A DNA stretch of 64,000 bases from Mesorhizobium sp. M3A.F.Ca.ET.080.04.2.1 (GCF_003952525.1 NZ_CP034451.1:3720001-3784000), one strand, 5' to 3'; positions 31,965 to 43,465 are shown, numbered from the stretch's first letter. The notes: generated by a model from the letters alone, not told the origin. A program made the numbers and translations.

Positions 31965-34031
31965 ATGGAGAATCCGTTCGGCCCCAACAGGATCGAGTAC
32001 GAAAGTCGCCCGATACTGTGGTTCAGTCAGAAGTCGGCCTTGATTTCTGCCGCCGCCAAGCCGGTCTTCGTCGCAGGGACGAGAGGCAGCGGCAAGACCA
32101 GTATTCTTCGCTCGCTTTCCACAGTTCATATCCTCGAAGACAAAAGTCTCGCGGACCAAGTCGGCAAGCTCGGCTGGTATGGCGTCTTCTTCCAGCTCAA
32201 TGAGACATTTTCGCCCCTAATCGACAACGCGGTTCTGAACCTCATTCCGGAGCGGATACGCTTCGACACGGCCGCCGTGATCCCGCGGCAATTCGTAATC
32301 TTCTCTCACTATCTGGAGCTGAAGATAGTCGAACGCCTGCTCGAGAGCATCAGCCAGCTCAGACGCGACAGCCACTTGAAATACCGGGCCTCTGAAGATA
32401 GGGACGTCGCCTTGGCACTGCATCGCGAAGTGCTGCACTTCATACCCCAACCTGCCCGTCTCGACTTCTTCAGCATAGATGAGCTGCGGGGTGGGATAAC
32501 CCGGTACGTCGACGAATGCTTCAACGCGTTCTTCTTTGCCGCCGATGAGGGAGCGACCGGCTTCAGAGCGACAGACCCTGGCGCGATCATTAACAAGGTC
32601 GCGACCGCGATCACCCCACTTTTAAATGGCCCATCTTTCGCCGGTGACAGGGCGCCCTTCTTCAAGATCCTGATTGACGACTGTGAGGCACTGACACCGC
32701 TCCAACAGCAGTTCCTGAACACCTTGGTGAGGAAGACGCGCGGCAATGTGAAATGGGTCCTCGCCTACATCGGCGGCCTTTACGACACGATCCGGACGAT
32801 CATACCCGGCCAGTCGCTCTCGAATGCTGACCGGGACGTCGAGAATCTTGATTCAGTCGATCCGAGGGAGTTCGCCACGCTGTGCGAGAACGTGTCGTCG
32901 CTTCGGCTCTACTATGCGCTTCCTGACCATCTGCGGAGTGATCTCAAGCGCAACGATGCGCTCAGCGCGTTTTCGCTCAAAAACCGGCTGGGGCGGCTTT
33001 CCGTCAATGACATCATCGAGCGGGTTATCATATCGGGTCATTCCGAGGGCAGAGAAGAGCTTGTGGCACTCGCTGATGCAGCACGTGAATTCCTCTCCGT
33101 GAATTTGAGGACGGCGGATCAGCAGCAATTCCTTCTTGATCGAAAAGCGCGCCCTTATGCCGAAGGGCTGGCGCTCGCGCTCATGAACCCGGAAATCAAG
33201 CGCCGGCCCATGAGCAAGGCGGATGCTTCAAATCTGAAGAGGTCGATCGCCCGGAAACAGGGATGGGCTTTTCTGAAAGCGTGCCAGATGCTGCGTCTGC
33301 ATGACTACCCGTACGTAGGGCACCAGATCATCACATCATTGAGCGACGTCTGTATACGCGATTTCCTTGATATAATGGGAGAGATCTTCCGCCGCAGTGT
33401 TCCGAGTTCCAGTGATCCACGAAAACTGGTGGAATTCATCAACTCGGATTTACAGATTCATCTCGAACAGCAGAGACAGGCTGTGAACGCCGCCTCTCAA
33501 CGGAAGCTTGATGGACTTCAGGCGCTTTCACATCCGTACGAAGAAGAGAGCGTGCGCATGGTGCGGGCGTTGGGTTACCTGACCGCTCGCCTCCAGACAG
33601 AGTTTGCCGAAGAAAATGCTCTAGGAACGACAGAGAGAGGCATTTTCAGGGTTGATCTAAAGGAAATGCGCTCGCTGGTGAACCGACTGGAGCAACCCAG
33701 CGGAAAACTGGACGAGGTCCTGCGTCGGGCGGAAAGGGATGGGTTTATCCGGGAGGTCTCCGCCGCCGGCAACTTTGAGGTGGACCGCGCCGACCCCGCA
33801 TCGAAGGAGATGCTGATCAGATTGCATCGGCGATTTGCACCTTACTTCGGGTTCTCCTATCGCGGCCCGTACGAAATCAACACAATCCCTGCGGCGCAGA
33901 TGGTCGACCTGCTTTTTACCAGGCATCGGCTCCCAGAAGACTGGGCCGACTCGGTGTTTAAGGAGCTCGTCGCGCGGCCCGCACTCAAGACCGAATTCCA
34001 GCACTCGCTTTTCGAGAGCGATCTCGAATGA
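31965..34031 (+). CDS. ORC/CDC6-like AAA+ ATPase (second gene)
   Basis: A 688-residue ATPase. The P-loop is AGTRGSGKTSILRSL at about residues 37-51, and Walker B is KILIDDCEAL near 235-243, followed by a sensor-like stretch (KWVLAYIGGLYDTI). The order and spacing resemble the ORC-CDC6/STAND-type ATPases found as sensors or switches in defence loci. The long C-terminal part is helical and ends in a winged-helix-like region (about 560-640). Its start lies two bases after the phosphoesterase stop, and its end overlaps the third gene by four bases (ATGA). I infer that it senses a trigger and controls the partner enzymes. Confidence 0.8.
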   Translation: MENPFGPNRIEYESRPILWFSQKSALISAAAKPVFVAGTRGSGKTSILRSLSTVHILEDKSLADQVGKLGWYGVFFQLNETFSPLIDNAVLNLIPERIRFDTAAVIPRQFVIFSHYLELKIVERLLESISQLRRDSHLKYRASEDRDVALALHREVLHFIPQPARLDFFSIDELRGGITRYVDECFNAFFFAADEGATGFRATDPGAIINKVATAITPLLNGPSFAGDRAPFFKILIDDCEALTPLQQQFLNTLVRKTRGNVKWVLAYIGGLYDTIRTIIPGQSLSNADRDVENLDSVDPREFATLCENVSSLRLYYALPDHLRSDLKRNDALSAFSLKNRLGRLSVNDIIERVIISGHSEGREELVALADAAREFLSVNLRTADQQQFLLDRKARPYAEGLALALMNPEIKRRPMSKADASNLKRSIARKQGWAFLKACQMLRLHDYPYVGHQIITSLSDVCIRDFLDIMGEIFRRSVPSSSDPRKLVEFINSDLQIHLEQQRQAVNAASQRKLDGLQALSHPYEEESVRMVRALGYLTARLQTEFAEENALGTTERGIFRVDLKEMRSLVNRLEQPSGKLDEVLRRAERDGFIREVSAAGNFEVDRADPASKEMLIRLHRRFAPYFGFSYRGPYEINTIPAAQMVDLLFTRHRLPEDWADSVFKELVARPALKTEFQHSLFESDLE

Positions 34032-35083
34032 CCGCTTCAACTGTCGAGTATCGAGTCTTCGGCCATCTGGCCGTCACTGAGAAGGCGAGAGATGCAGGTA
34101 CCTGCGAAACGATGGAGGCAGATATCGCGATCGTCGCGCTTGGATGGGAAACGCGTTTCGCCGCGTTCGAAAACCATCTTGACCTGAAGGTCGGCAAAAT
34201 CGTGGTTCTGGACTTTGCTCTGAAGGAAGCGAACGTCCCAGCCGTCGAAGAAAACCGGCGAAAGCTCATCGCTATGGGTACCCGATGGGGCGTCGAAGTG
34301 ACTGCGATCACCCTCGAGCCTTCCATCGAGTATCAGAAGAACATCAATCTCCTCGATCACCTGCTCACTCAGATGGCCGCTTCATGTGGCTCATACGAAG
34401 GAAGCCTGCGGAAGGTTTTCGTCGAGTGCTCGACGATGCCGCGAATCTACATCCAATGGCTGATTGCGGTGGCATTCAAGAAAATGTCGATTCAGTCTCT
34501 CGAATTCGGGTACGCCGAAGGTATCTACGGGAACGCGATCGGCAAAGAGGATTTTTCCAGCGGCTTGGACCGATACGTCACCGTCCCTCATCTTCAAGGC
34601 AGCGGAGGAATGGGCGAAGAGAAAGTCCTGCTCGTGGGGATCGGAGGAGATGCCGACGTATTCTACGGATTGATCGATATCGTCAGTCCGGAACGGATCT
34701 CGCTCCTCGTCCCAAGAAGCGAGAAGAATGCGCATATCGATGCTTTGCTCGATCAACAGGTGGCCAAGGTACGTGAAACCCACCGGCTCGAAGATGGCGA
34801 AGTTCGCGACATCCAGGCTTTCGGGCTGATGGCCCACCTCGATGCTTTCGAGACGTATCTCGACGGGTTCGGCTCGCGTGCGGTGGTGAACGTTTTTGTC
34901 AGCGGCCCGAAGGTTCAGGCCATCGCTGCTGCCGTGCTCGCCTGCTCCGACAGCCGCGTCCATCTCAAGGCACGAATTCCCACCTCCTATGCCCATCGTG
35001 AAGTCTCAGCGAATGGGCGGTATCATATCTATAGGCTGATTGACCTGACATCCCCTGCCTGCAGCCTTCCCGGGACGTTCTGA
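34028..35083 (+). CDS. Unrecognised protein with two Rossmann-like halves (third gene)
   Basis: A 351-residue soluble protein with no family that I can name. The first half reads like alternating strands and helices: DIAIVALGWETRF, GKIVVLDFAL, VEVTAITLEP and VFVECSTMPRIYIQWL. The second half seems to repeat the scheme: KVLLVGIGGDADVFY, ISLLVPRSEK and VVNVFVSGPKVQAIA. The acidic/Ser-Thr/Pro-Arg motif (ECSTMPR) recurs in my memory in other uncharacterised defence proteins, but this is weak. No membrane segment or signal peptide is seen. The start overlaps the ATPase gene, so it belongs to the same unit. Possible roles are ligand sensing or effector activity. Confidence 0.75.
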   Translation: MTASTVEYRVFGHLAVTEKARDAGTCETMEADIAIVALGWETRFAAFENHLDLKVGKIVVLDFALKEANVPAVEENRRKLIAMGTRWGVEVTAITLEPSIEYQKNINLLDHLLTQMAASCGSYEGSLRKVFVECSTMPRIYIQWLIAVAFKKMSIQSLEFGYAEGIYGNAIGKEDFSSGLDRYVTVPHLQGSGGMGEEKVLLVGIGGDADVFYGLIDIVSPERISLLVPRSEKNAHIDALLDQQVAKVRETHRLEDGEVRDIQAFGLMAHLDAFETYLDGFGSRAVVNVFVSGPKVQAIAAAVLACSDSRVHLKARIPTSYAHREVSANGRYHIYRLIDLTSPACSLPGTF

Positions 35084-35351
35084 CACGATCTTGCATTCGA
35101 GTAGCATCATGGTCCCAGTAGCCGTTCCGCCAAGCCTTCAGCGCATGTTCGTGTCGCCCGATCCGGTCGATGGGGGACTAATTCCCACTTAGAAGCTGCT
35201 CTACATCAGATCAGGGGAAATGCAGACTGGCAGAATTCCATAATTAGCGACTCAAAACATATACTCAGGCGAGACTGTTTAGCATAGAAATAGTGAGCGC
35301 TCTCCAATATGTTAGGCTCTGTCGCAGTAGCGCAACAAGCTCAGTCTTTGG

Positions 35352-35594
35352 ATGGGTGGTATGAGGATGAGACGACTGAATGTGTACAGGCTCAGTCATT
35401 TTATCGAGGCTCTCGTTTTTGTCGTAAGCGCGTTCGGTGCGACGTGGCTTACCAGCTTTGTGAACGCGCCATGGTGGGCATATGTGATTATAGCGGCCAT
35501 CACTATGGGCATGTTCGTAGCCGTGCGTCGGGTCCTTTCTGAGCCGCAACGTATGGGACTCTTGGCACACAACTCGGCAGCGACCTCTGCGTGA
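35352..35594 (+). CDS. Possible small membrane protein
   Basis: An 80-residue frame with two hydrophobic segments (ALVFVVSAFGATWLTSFV and AYVIIAAITMGMFVAV) separated by a short WW-containing turn. The ribosome site is poor, and starts at 35352 or 35361 are equally possible. I recognise no family. The rest of 35084-35689 shows nothing else. Confidence 0.35.
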   Translation: MGGMRMRRLNVYRLSHFIEALVFVVSAFGATWLTSFVNAPWWAYVIIAAITMGMFVAVRRVLSEPQRMGLLAHNSAATSA

Positions 35595-35689
35595 ACCCAG
35601 GCGCCTTGAAAATGTCCCCGATGCGTCCGGATTTTTGGCGGTGATCTTCAATCAAATGCGATGAGCTGCAATTTCTGGCGACGGCCACG

Positions 35690-36748
35690 CTAAGGGCGGG
35701 CCTCCAGCACCATGTTGAACGGTGTCTCCGCGGCGCGACGCAATCGCTTGAAGCCGCCGCCGGTCACAACCTTGCGCAGCCTCGCCTCACCGGCCTGGGC
35801 TCCAAGCGCGAGCCCGACTTCCTGCGACACGGATGCGGGCGTGCACACGAAAGTGGAAGCGGCATAGTAAACGCGGCCGACGGGATTGAGGTTCGCCGCC
35901 AGATGATCATGCGCGAACGGCTCGACGATCATCCACGTGCCGTCCGGCTTGAGCGATCCGTGGACATGGGTGGCGGCGCCCGTCGGGTCGCCCATGTCGT
36001 GAAGGCAATCGAAGAATGTGACGAGGTCATACGTTCCGGGATAGCTCTTGGCGGCCGCCACGTCGAACCGCGTGTTAACGCCGACGCCGGCTACCTCGGC
36101 CGCCTTGCGGGCGCGCTCAATCGAGGGGGCATGATAGTCGAAGCCGACGAAGCGCGAATTGGGGAAGGCCTGTGCCATGAGCACGGTCGATGCACCATGA
36201 CCGCATCCAACATCCGCGACGTCCACGCCGCGTTCGAGCTTCTCGACGACGCCCTCCAAGGCCGGCAGCCAGGAGTCGATCAGATTGGCATTGTAGCCTG
36301 GACGGAAGAACCGTTCCGTACCGCGAAACAGACACGCGCTATGATCGTGCCACCCGACGCCCTTGCCGGACTGGAATGCCTGCCTCACCTTTTCTTCATC
36401 GAGCCACAGCGCGGACAGGAACTCGAATGCGCCTGCCATGAAGGCCGGGCTGTCTTCATCAGCGAACACCAGCTCTTGCTCGGCGTTGAGATAGAATTTG
36501 TCGCTCGCTTCATCGTAGTCGACGTAACCCGCCGCCGCCTGCCCGGAAAGCCATTCCCTTACGAGGCGTTCCTGGGTGCCGGTGCGTGTCGAAAGTTCGG
36601 CGGCCGTCATCTTGCCGCCTTCGCGCAATGCCTTAAACAGGCCGAGTCTGTCCCCCAGCAGGACTCCCGCGCCCGTTGCGATCGCACCGAGATCGCCGAC
36701 CATTTTCCCCAAGAATGCGTCCAACTTTTCCTGATTCGCTTCAGACAT
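35690..36748 (-). CDS. Class I SAM-dependent methyltransferase with winged-helix domain
   Basis: A 352-residue methyltransferase. The N-terminal winged helix (about 1-90, with LGLFKALREGGKMTAAEL and ERLVREWL) is typical of small-molecule methyltransferases that dimerise. The SAM fold carries motif I VADVGCGHGAS near residue 180, the acidic strand RFVGFDYHAPS, and FFDCLHDMGDP. Such proteins methylate small organic acids, phenols or polyketides; the substrate cannot be read here. It is a single gene between the defence operon and pseudogenes, with normal length and no frameshift. Confidence 0.88.
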   Translation of the reverse strand: MSEANQEKLDAFLGKMVGDLGAIATGAGVLLGDRLGLFKALREGGKMTAAELSTRTGTQERLVREWLSGQAAAGYVDYDEASDKFYLNAEQELVFADEDSPAFMAGAFEFLSALWLDEEKVRQAFQSGKGVGWHDHSACLFRGTERFFRPGYNANLIDSWLPALEGVVEKLERGVDVADVGCGHGASTVLMAQAFPNSRFVGFDYHAPSIERARKAAEVAGVGVNTRFDVAAAKSYPGTYDLVTFFDCLHDMGDPTGAATHVHGSLKPDGTWMIVEPFAHDHLAANLNPVGRVYYAASTFVCTPASVSQEVGLALGAQAGEARLRKVVTGGGFKRLRRAAETPFNMVLEARP

Positions 36749-37649
36749 CTGAATCTCCCTTTGGGTTCAATCTCTCCAGGCGACGGAGCCGTGCTCGTCA
36801 TGAGGCGCCTTGAGCATCAGATGCTCGAAGACATGCAGATATCCCCGGCGGCTCATCCGCGCTGCCGATCCTGCACCAGACCATATCGGTGACGAGCGGC
36901 GCGGTGGTCGGGAATGACAGCCACCTCCATGCCGTTGAAAAGCAGGAAATCCGTCACTTTGCCCTCGTCGGTAACCGGCGGAGCCGGAGTGGTCGTCACC
37001 AGGGCAAGCCCTGTTGCAGCAGGTATCCTTGGGCAGCCTGTCAGAACATCGATGACTCCGGTTGTGGTGCCGGGGCGGGCGATCAGGGGCCAAGTGATTG
37101 TTCCGCGGCGGCTGTATGTTGTGGTAAGGTGATCATGCGAACTCTTGTTGGTCGGTCACGTGTTTTGCGGATGACCCGCATGTACTGTGCCAAATGAGAA
37201 AACCATTCAAACGCAATCCAGTAGATCTGACTGTATCCGACATTGTCGGAATTTGGACATCGCCGAACGCGAAGCGCTCGGGGCTTGTGACGATACTTGA
37301 GCGTGCTGCTTCGGAGGAGGGATGCGCCTCGAACCGGCCGCGAGGCCTTTTTCTGGCAACGGATATTCCGGCCGGGTTAGGCCGCGAGGAAAGCGACGGT
37401 GAATAAGAGGTAGAGGACCAACCGTTTTGAGCGGGTAGTTGCCGTGTTGCGCCCCCAGGCAAAGGCCAGCACCACGGAGCAGTATTTCTGGTGGCGATAC
37501 TACATCGCCTTTAAGTGCCGGTTACCCGTTTTTACCCAGTTGGCCTGGTGCATTCAGAGCGAGGTCGTTGGAAACCGCTTATTGTGGCTATGAGCAAACT
37601 CGGGATGGAGGAGTGGACCCAAAAATTGGCAAAATGCCCCAGGGAGGAT
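36749..37649. other. No supportable gene
   Basis: Open frames here are short and lack family features. The stretch probably contains the methyltransferase promoter at its left end and debris further right. Confidence 0.45.
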
Positions 37650-38653
37650 TACATGGGTCGCTCATTCCCCGTACTCGTTACAGGTGCGCGTCGCTACGCA
37701 AACAGCTTGCTTTTGACTTGGCGTTTCTTGCCGTTTCGGCATCGCTCACTAATTCGGCCGCTGCCGACACCGTGAACTGGCGTCAATTCGAAGGGACCAG
37801 CATAACTTGGGCCTACGACATCCACCCCTATGCGGATGCTCTCGCTGCGCAACTTTCCGGAGTTCGAGAAGCTGACCCGGCATCAAGGTCACGCCGGAAC
37901 TCTACCCAGACGATTCTTACTGGAACAAGATGACGATCCAACTGACGACGAAGTCGCCAGCATGGGATGTGTTCGGCACTGGCATTCAGCCCGCGTAGGA
38001 CCTCGCTCCGAGTGGCGCCTGCTGGACAAATACCTGAGTGATCCGAAGCTTACCGATGCTGGATACGACTACATTCGGACATGATCAAGAAGTGCGCGGC
38101 TCCTTCCTTCGCCAATGATAACTGGAACCAGGTCGTGGACGGCATCTCGTCCGGCCGCACCGCGATGACGATCGACTCAAAAATGTTCGGCTTCTGGAAC
38201 GATGTTGCGGGGAAGCCGGCATCCGGCAAGATCGCCTTCGCTCCGCCGCTGCACGCACCGAGCGCCACGAGCTTGGATTCTGACATCTGGATCTGGGCTC
38301 TCGCCATGAACGCGGCTTCCGAAAAGAAGGGCACGGCCTGGCTGTTCATCCCGTGGGCCACCTCCAAGCAGGTGGCGCTCAAGGGTGCCCTTGCTGGCCA
38401 GCTCGTCAATCCGCCGCGCACGTCGACCTGGCAGGACGATACCTAGACTAAGTACGCTTCGCAGCCCGAGTTCAACAACTTCGTTGACAGCTTCAAAAAG
38501 ATACAGGATCAAGCCGCGCTGGCTTTCACACCGCGTGTCGGCTTCGGCGAAGCCATGAACGCATGGGCCGTGGCGATGCAGAAGATGGCAAACGGCGATG
38601 ACGTCGAGACGACGTTGAGGGCGCTTGCCGAAGAAATCCGCACTGGCCTCTGA
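37650..38653 (+). pseudogene. Sugar ABC transporter substrate-binding protein, multiply broken
   Basis: Pieces of one periplasmic binding protein appear in order in three frames: a signal-peptide-like start (LAFDLAFLAVSASL); NWRQFEGTSITWAYDIHPYA; FPEFEKLTRHQG; LDKYLSDPKLTDAGYDY; then FANDNWNQVVDGISSGRTAM through WIWALAMNAASEKKGTAW. A TAG near 38444 interrupts the gene, after which the C-terminus (EFNNFVDSFKKIQD, ending EEIRTGL) is readable. About 130 residues in the middle are missing after GYDY. It is a dead transporter gene. No permease or ATPase genes follow. Confidence 0.8.
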
Positions 38654-38659
38654 TCAAAA

Positions 38660-38693
38660 GGAACAGGGCAGTACTATTGCACTGCCCTGTTCC
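38660..38693. terminator. 13-bp perfect hairpin after the binding-protein relic
   Basis: GGAACAGGGCAGT and its exact complement enclose an 8-base loop starting six bases after the stop codon. No run of T follows, so rather than a strong terminator it may be the mRNA-stabilising hairpin often found behind binding-protein genes. It has survived although the gene is dead. Confidence 0.55.
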
Positions 38694-38910
38694 CGCCAAC
38701 GGCGGAGATCACGCCGTGTCACCCCAAGCACTTAAACCCAGCGCTGCTTCGCCCGGCCGCGCCGACGATTTTTCTTGGCCGCCAAGGCGGCAGCCTGCGG
38801 CCGGGGCCACAACCGAAACGACCACGGCGATCAGTCCGTAAGCTGCCCGGGGCAGCGGAAGGGCGGAAAGCGCCTTCAGGTGGCCGCACAAGTAGGGTCT
38901 CGAGACGGAC

Positions 38911-40365
38911 TCAGCGCGGCAGCACGCTCGATCCCATCAGCGCCTCATCGATGGCGCGCGCCGCCTGGCGGCCCTCGCGGATCGCCCAGACGACCAGCGA
39001 CTGGCCGCGCCGCACGTCGCCCGCCGCATAGAGCTTTTCGACGCTGGTCCTGTAGTCCCGGTCATTGGCCTCGACATTCTTCGAGCGGCGGCTGTCAATG
39101 GCGATCTTCATCTGGCCGGCCAGTTCCGACACCGGCCCGCGAGCGGCTGGCCCGGCAAAGCCGATGGCGATGAACGCGAGATCGGCACGAATGACGAATT
39201 CGCTGCCGGCGATCGGCTTGCGCTTTTCGTCGACCTCGCAGCATTTGACCCCGGTCAGCTGGCCGTCTTCGCCGATGAACTCGAGCGTCGCCACCTGAAA
39301 CTCGCGCTCGGCGCCTTCGGCCTGCGAGGACGAGGTGCGCATCTTGGTCGCCCAGTAGGGCCAGACCGAAAGCTTGTCTTCCTTTTCCGGCGGCTGCGGA
39401 CGGATGTCGAGCTGGGTGACGCGGACCGCGCCCTGGCGGAAGGCGGTGCCGACGCAGTCGGACGCGGTATCGCCGCCGCCGACGACGACCACATGCTGGC
39501 CGCCGGCGAGGATCGGATGCGACGGCCACGCCACCGACTGGATCGGTTCGCCGCCGACACGCCTGTTCTGCTGCACCAGATAGGGCATCGCGTCATGCAC
39601 GCCGCCGAGATCGTCGCCGGGAATGCCGGCCGCGCGCGGCGTTTCGGAACCGCCGCAATAAAGCACCGCGTCATGTTCGGCGAGCAGCTCGGCAACCGGC
39701 TTGTCGACGCCGACATTGACGCCGCAATGGAAGGTGACGCCCTCGCCCTGCATCTGCTCGATGCGCCGGTCGATATAGTGCTTCTCGATCTTGAAGTCGG
39801 GAATGCCGTAACGCATCAGCCCGCCGGGCCGGCTCTCGCGCTCATAGACATGGACGTCGTGGCCGGCGCGGCCGAGCTGCTGGGCAGCCGACATGCCGGC
39901 CGGGCCGGAGCCGATGACGGCGACGCGCTTGCCGGTCTTCTTCTCCGGCGGATAGGGCCTGATATGGCCGGTCTCGTAAGCCTTGTCGGCGATCGCCTGC
40001 TCGACCGTCTTGATGGCGACGGGAATGTCCTCGAGGTTCAGCGTGCAGGCTTCCTCGCAAGGTGCGGGGCAGATGCGGCCGGTGAATTCCGGGAAATTGT
40101 TGGTCGAATGCAGGTTGCGGATCGCATTGTCCCAGTCGCCATTGTAGACGAGGTCGTTCCAGTCCGGGATCTGGTTGTGGATGGGACAGCCCGTTGGCCC
40201 GTGGCAGAACGGAATGCCGCAATCCATGCAGCGCGCGGCCTGTTTCTCGACCTCCTTGTCCGACATCGGCAGCGTGAATTCACGGAAATGCCGGATGCGG
40301 TCGGAGGCCGGCTGGTACTTGTGCACCTGCCGGTCGATTTCGAGAAAGCCTGTTACCTTGCCCAT
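38911..40365 (-). CDS. gltD: Glutamate synthase small (beta) subunit GltD
   Basis: NADPH-dependent electron-input subunit of glutamate synthase, 484 residues. The N-terminal 4Fe-4S cysteines are in [16 protein letters not shown] and CPAPCEEAC. An FAD site follows ([15 protein letters not shown]) and an NADPH site ([12 protein letters not shown]), ending with [16 protein letters not shown]. The ATG at 40365 has an AGGAG box about eight bases upstream; the longer frame to 40515 is rejected. The large subunit gltB, which normally lies next to gltD, is absent on both sides within the window. This copy therefore either pairs with a distant gltB or is an isolated duplicate. Its codon use looks like a core gene rather than island DNA. 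Confidence 0.95.
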   Translation of the reverse strand: MGKVTGFLEIDRQVHKYQPASDRIRHFREFTLPMSDKEVEKQAARCMDCGIPFCHGPTGCPIHNQIPDWNDLVYNGDWDNAIRNLHSTNNFPEFTGRICPAPCEEACTLNLEDIPVAIKTVEQAIADKAYETGHIRPYPPEKKTGKRVAVIGSGPAGMSAAQQLGRAGHDVHVYERESRPGGLMRYGIPDFKIEKHYIDRRIEQMQGEGVTFHCGVNVGVDKPVAELLAEHDAVLYCGGSETPRAAGIPGDDLGGVHDAMPYLVQQNRRVGGEPIQSVAWPSHPILAGGQHVVVVGGGDTASDCVGTAFRQGAVRVTQLDIRPQPPEKEDKLSVWPYWATKMRTSSSQAEGAEREFQVATLEFIGEDGQLTGVKCCEVDEKRKPIAGSEFVIRADLAFIAIGFAGPAARGPVSELAGQMKIAIDSRRSKNVEANDRDYRTSVEKLYAAGDVRRGQSLVVWAIREGRQAARAIDEALMGSSVLPR

Positions 40366-40806
40366 AGTCCAGCTCCTGCTGTCCAGATGGCGCGCCTGGC
40401 GACGCCCTGCAGCTGGATCAGATGGGGCATCCCGTCCACACATGGGCCGCACCAAGTTGCCCAAAATTCGACTATGTACACTTGCCGGGCTCAAAGCTCG
40501 TGAGGGGCTCGCCATGCAGCCAGTTCTCGACTCTAATCGAAGGAGCCGGGGACTCCATCTGCAATACCACGTTGCGGTCCAAAGCTATTTCCAAAGGTTT
40601 CTGCACGAGCTGGTTTCCTCTCAGAGACGGCACACGGGTTCAGGGAGGAGCGCATCGCTCGTCTTGCCCCATTAAGTGCAGTCACAGTCACTCAGTCTCA
40701 AAAGCCATGCCAACGCGCTCAGCGCGCAGTTAGCGCCCATTGCTTCGAAAAACCTCGTCAGTGCCCAGATGTTGGTTGTAATGAACCTGACATTTGTCTG
40801 ACGCTG
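40366..40806. other. gltD upstream region, no gene seen
   Basis: No convincing open frame. It should contain the gltD promoter. No gltB remnant was recognised. Confidence 0.4.
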
Positions 40807-41899
<1,093 letters not shown>

Positions 41900-42208
41900 C
41901 CGTCTGAACAGGGTAAAGATGAAAACTTCGTATCGCCGCGGCCATATCGCGCTGCTTAACCGCCCCACAAAGCCTTATGATTTCCGAGAAGCAAGGCGAG
42001 TTGCGGGCTCGAGGCTTGGCCCGAAATCGAGGTCCTGCAGCGTGGCGCATGGCTCGAGTCGCTGCTCGTGGCCCCGCTGCAGCGGTACAGGTCCCCCACC
42101 GCCCCACCATCTCGCCCGCCCTGCACCTCGGATAGCGATCATTCACCGTTTGTTCATTATGATAGCGCACGATCATAACTGGACATGCTGGTAGCTCGTA
42201 CATGCCTG

Positions 42209-42245
42209 AAGGCCCTGCGCGCCGACCCAGCGCCGGGGCCTTTTT
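42209..42245 (+). terminator. Rho-independent terminator
   Basis: A GC-rich stem (AAGGCCC-t-GCGC paired with GCGC-c-GGGGCCTT) with a short loop is followed by TTTTT on the plus strand. It lies about 310 bases after the dioxygenase stop and would end rightward transcripts. Confidence 0.7.
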
Positions 42246-42690
42246 ACTTCCGCAAAATCGATTCCAGCAACGCGGGCACTTCGCAGGATGTCGGAATCCC
42301 GCGCTTGCGATGATACGCCGTACAGCGAATTGCGCGAGTCAAACGAATTTGGGTTTCTCAAATATAGAATCGTCGATACCGATCCTGATGGATCGAGCCT
42401 CGACGACGAAGTCAACCATCTTCAAACGGAATTATTCAACATTGCCGAGAGCTCCCGGTGTGCCGTCGAAGCCGACATTGGGGAGGTCAGCGGTCACCAA
42501 CGATCATGGTGATCGCCAGCATCTTTCGTATTCACATAACCGTCGGCCTTGTACTTTCCCGAGGCCATGACATGAGTGGGTCTTCCAAGCACCGATTTGG
42601 CCCGGTAGGATTTGCAGGGGGCGCGGACAAGCGGATGAACAAACGGAATGATGCCGGAAAACTGCGCGCGCCTGCTGGGATTTAGCCGAC
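42246..42690. other. No gene recognised
   Basis: One open frame (42288-42512, with FGFLKYRIVDTDPDGSSLDD) is protein-like but short and matches nothing that I know. Otherwise only debris. Confidence 0.35.
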
Positions 42691-42696
42691 CGTCGA

Positions 42697-43020
42697 TAGG
42701 AACATAGCCCTGGTCGACGGCTTTCTGAAGGGCAAGAGTTTCGCCGACCTGGCTCAGGAACATGGCTTGTCGACAACGAGGGTGCGCCAAATCATCGAGA
42801 AGGCCGATCGGCTCGTGGGCGGCGCATTCAGACCAAGACTGAAACGTCCAACGCCTCGCCTCGGTCCGATTTCATGGTCGACTATCCCTATGTGTGCAAA
42901 TGGCCGAGAAGCACCGGCTGGGTAGCGTCACGCCGCATCATTCTTTGCGGAGCTGGAGCGCGCGGGATCGCTGGAGCGGCTGGTGAAAGCGGTTGCCGGG
43001 GCGCACAACACGTGAGCTGG
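42697..43020 (+). pseudogene. Fragments of small helix-turn-helix and unknown proteins
   Basis: In one frame IALVDGFLKGKSFADLAQEHG continues with LSTTRVRQIIEKADRL, which looks like a sigma-region-4-type helix-turn-helix, but a stop precedes it and no start is visible. Just after it, DFMVDYPYVCKWPRSTGW and, in another frame, FFAELERAGSLERLVKAV read like two halves of one broken small protein. These are relics in a decayed stretch. Confidence 0.4.
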
Positions 43021-43054
43021 CGCCTCGTGTGGCAAAAGGAGAGGGCGAGAGCCC

Positions 43055-43336
43055 ATGGCCTGCAATGAAGCGATCAAGCATTGCGATCGTGGAACCAAGC
43101 TAGTCGACCATCCGGACCGCGGCCTTCAATGCCAGCTCGCCTTGGAATCGGCCTTCCAGGAATTGGCTGAGCGCGCAGCGGAATCCGGCTGGACCGAGGA
43201 GATAGCCACGCGCTCCTCGAACTCGCCGGCGCGCGCCTCAGGAGCGACTCCGCCAATGACAGACTGAGAGGACGATTAATCGTGCCAGGGCAACGAGAGA
43301 GCGGCAGGTTCAAGAAGCTTCGCCTGAACCGATAGG
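43055..43336 (+). pseudogene. Small rhizobial conserved protein, frameshifted
   Basis: MACNEAIKHCDRGTKLVDHP leads into CQLALESAFQELAERAAESGW. The natural continuation HALLELAGARLRSDSAN is found in the next frame after about 43205. This pattern (a leucine/alanine helix, then GW, then LLELA) is shared by small rhizobial proteins of unknown role. A single-base change seems to have broken it. Confidence 0.45.
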
Positions 43337-43465
43337 AACGTCGCTGCGCCAATAAAATTGGCGGTGAAGGCTGACCGCGGCCGAGTCGGGCAAGCGAGCG
43401 AAGTGCTGAAATAAGGGCGTGAGAATCCAAGACATCGTTTGTAGAGAGCATCGAGCTTCGCGAGA

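Noticed and set aside
39493-40503. 336-codon open frame on the plus strand
   Set aside because: Antisense to gltD; no recognisable motif, while gltD on the other strand is complete.
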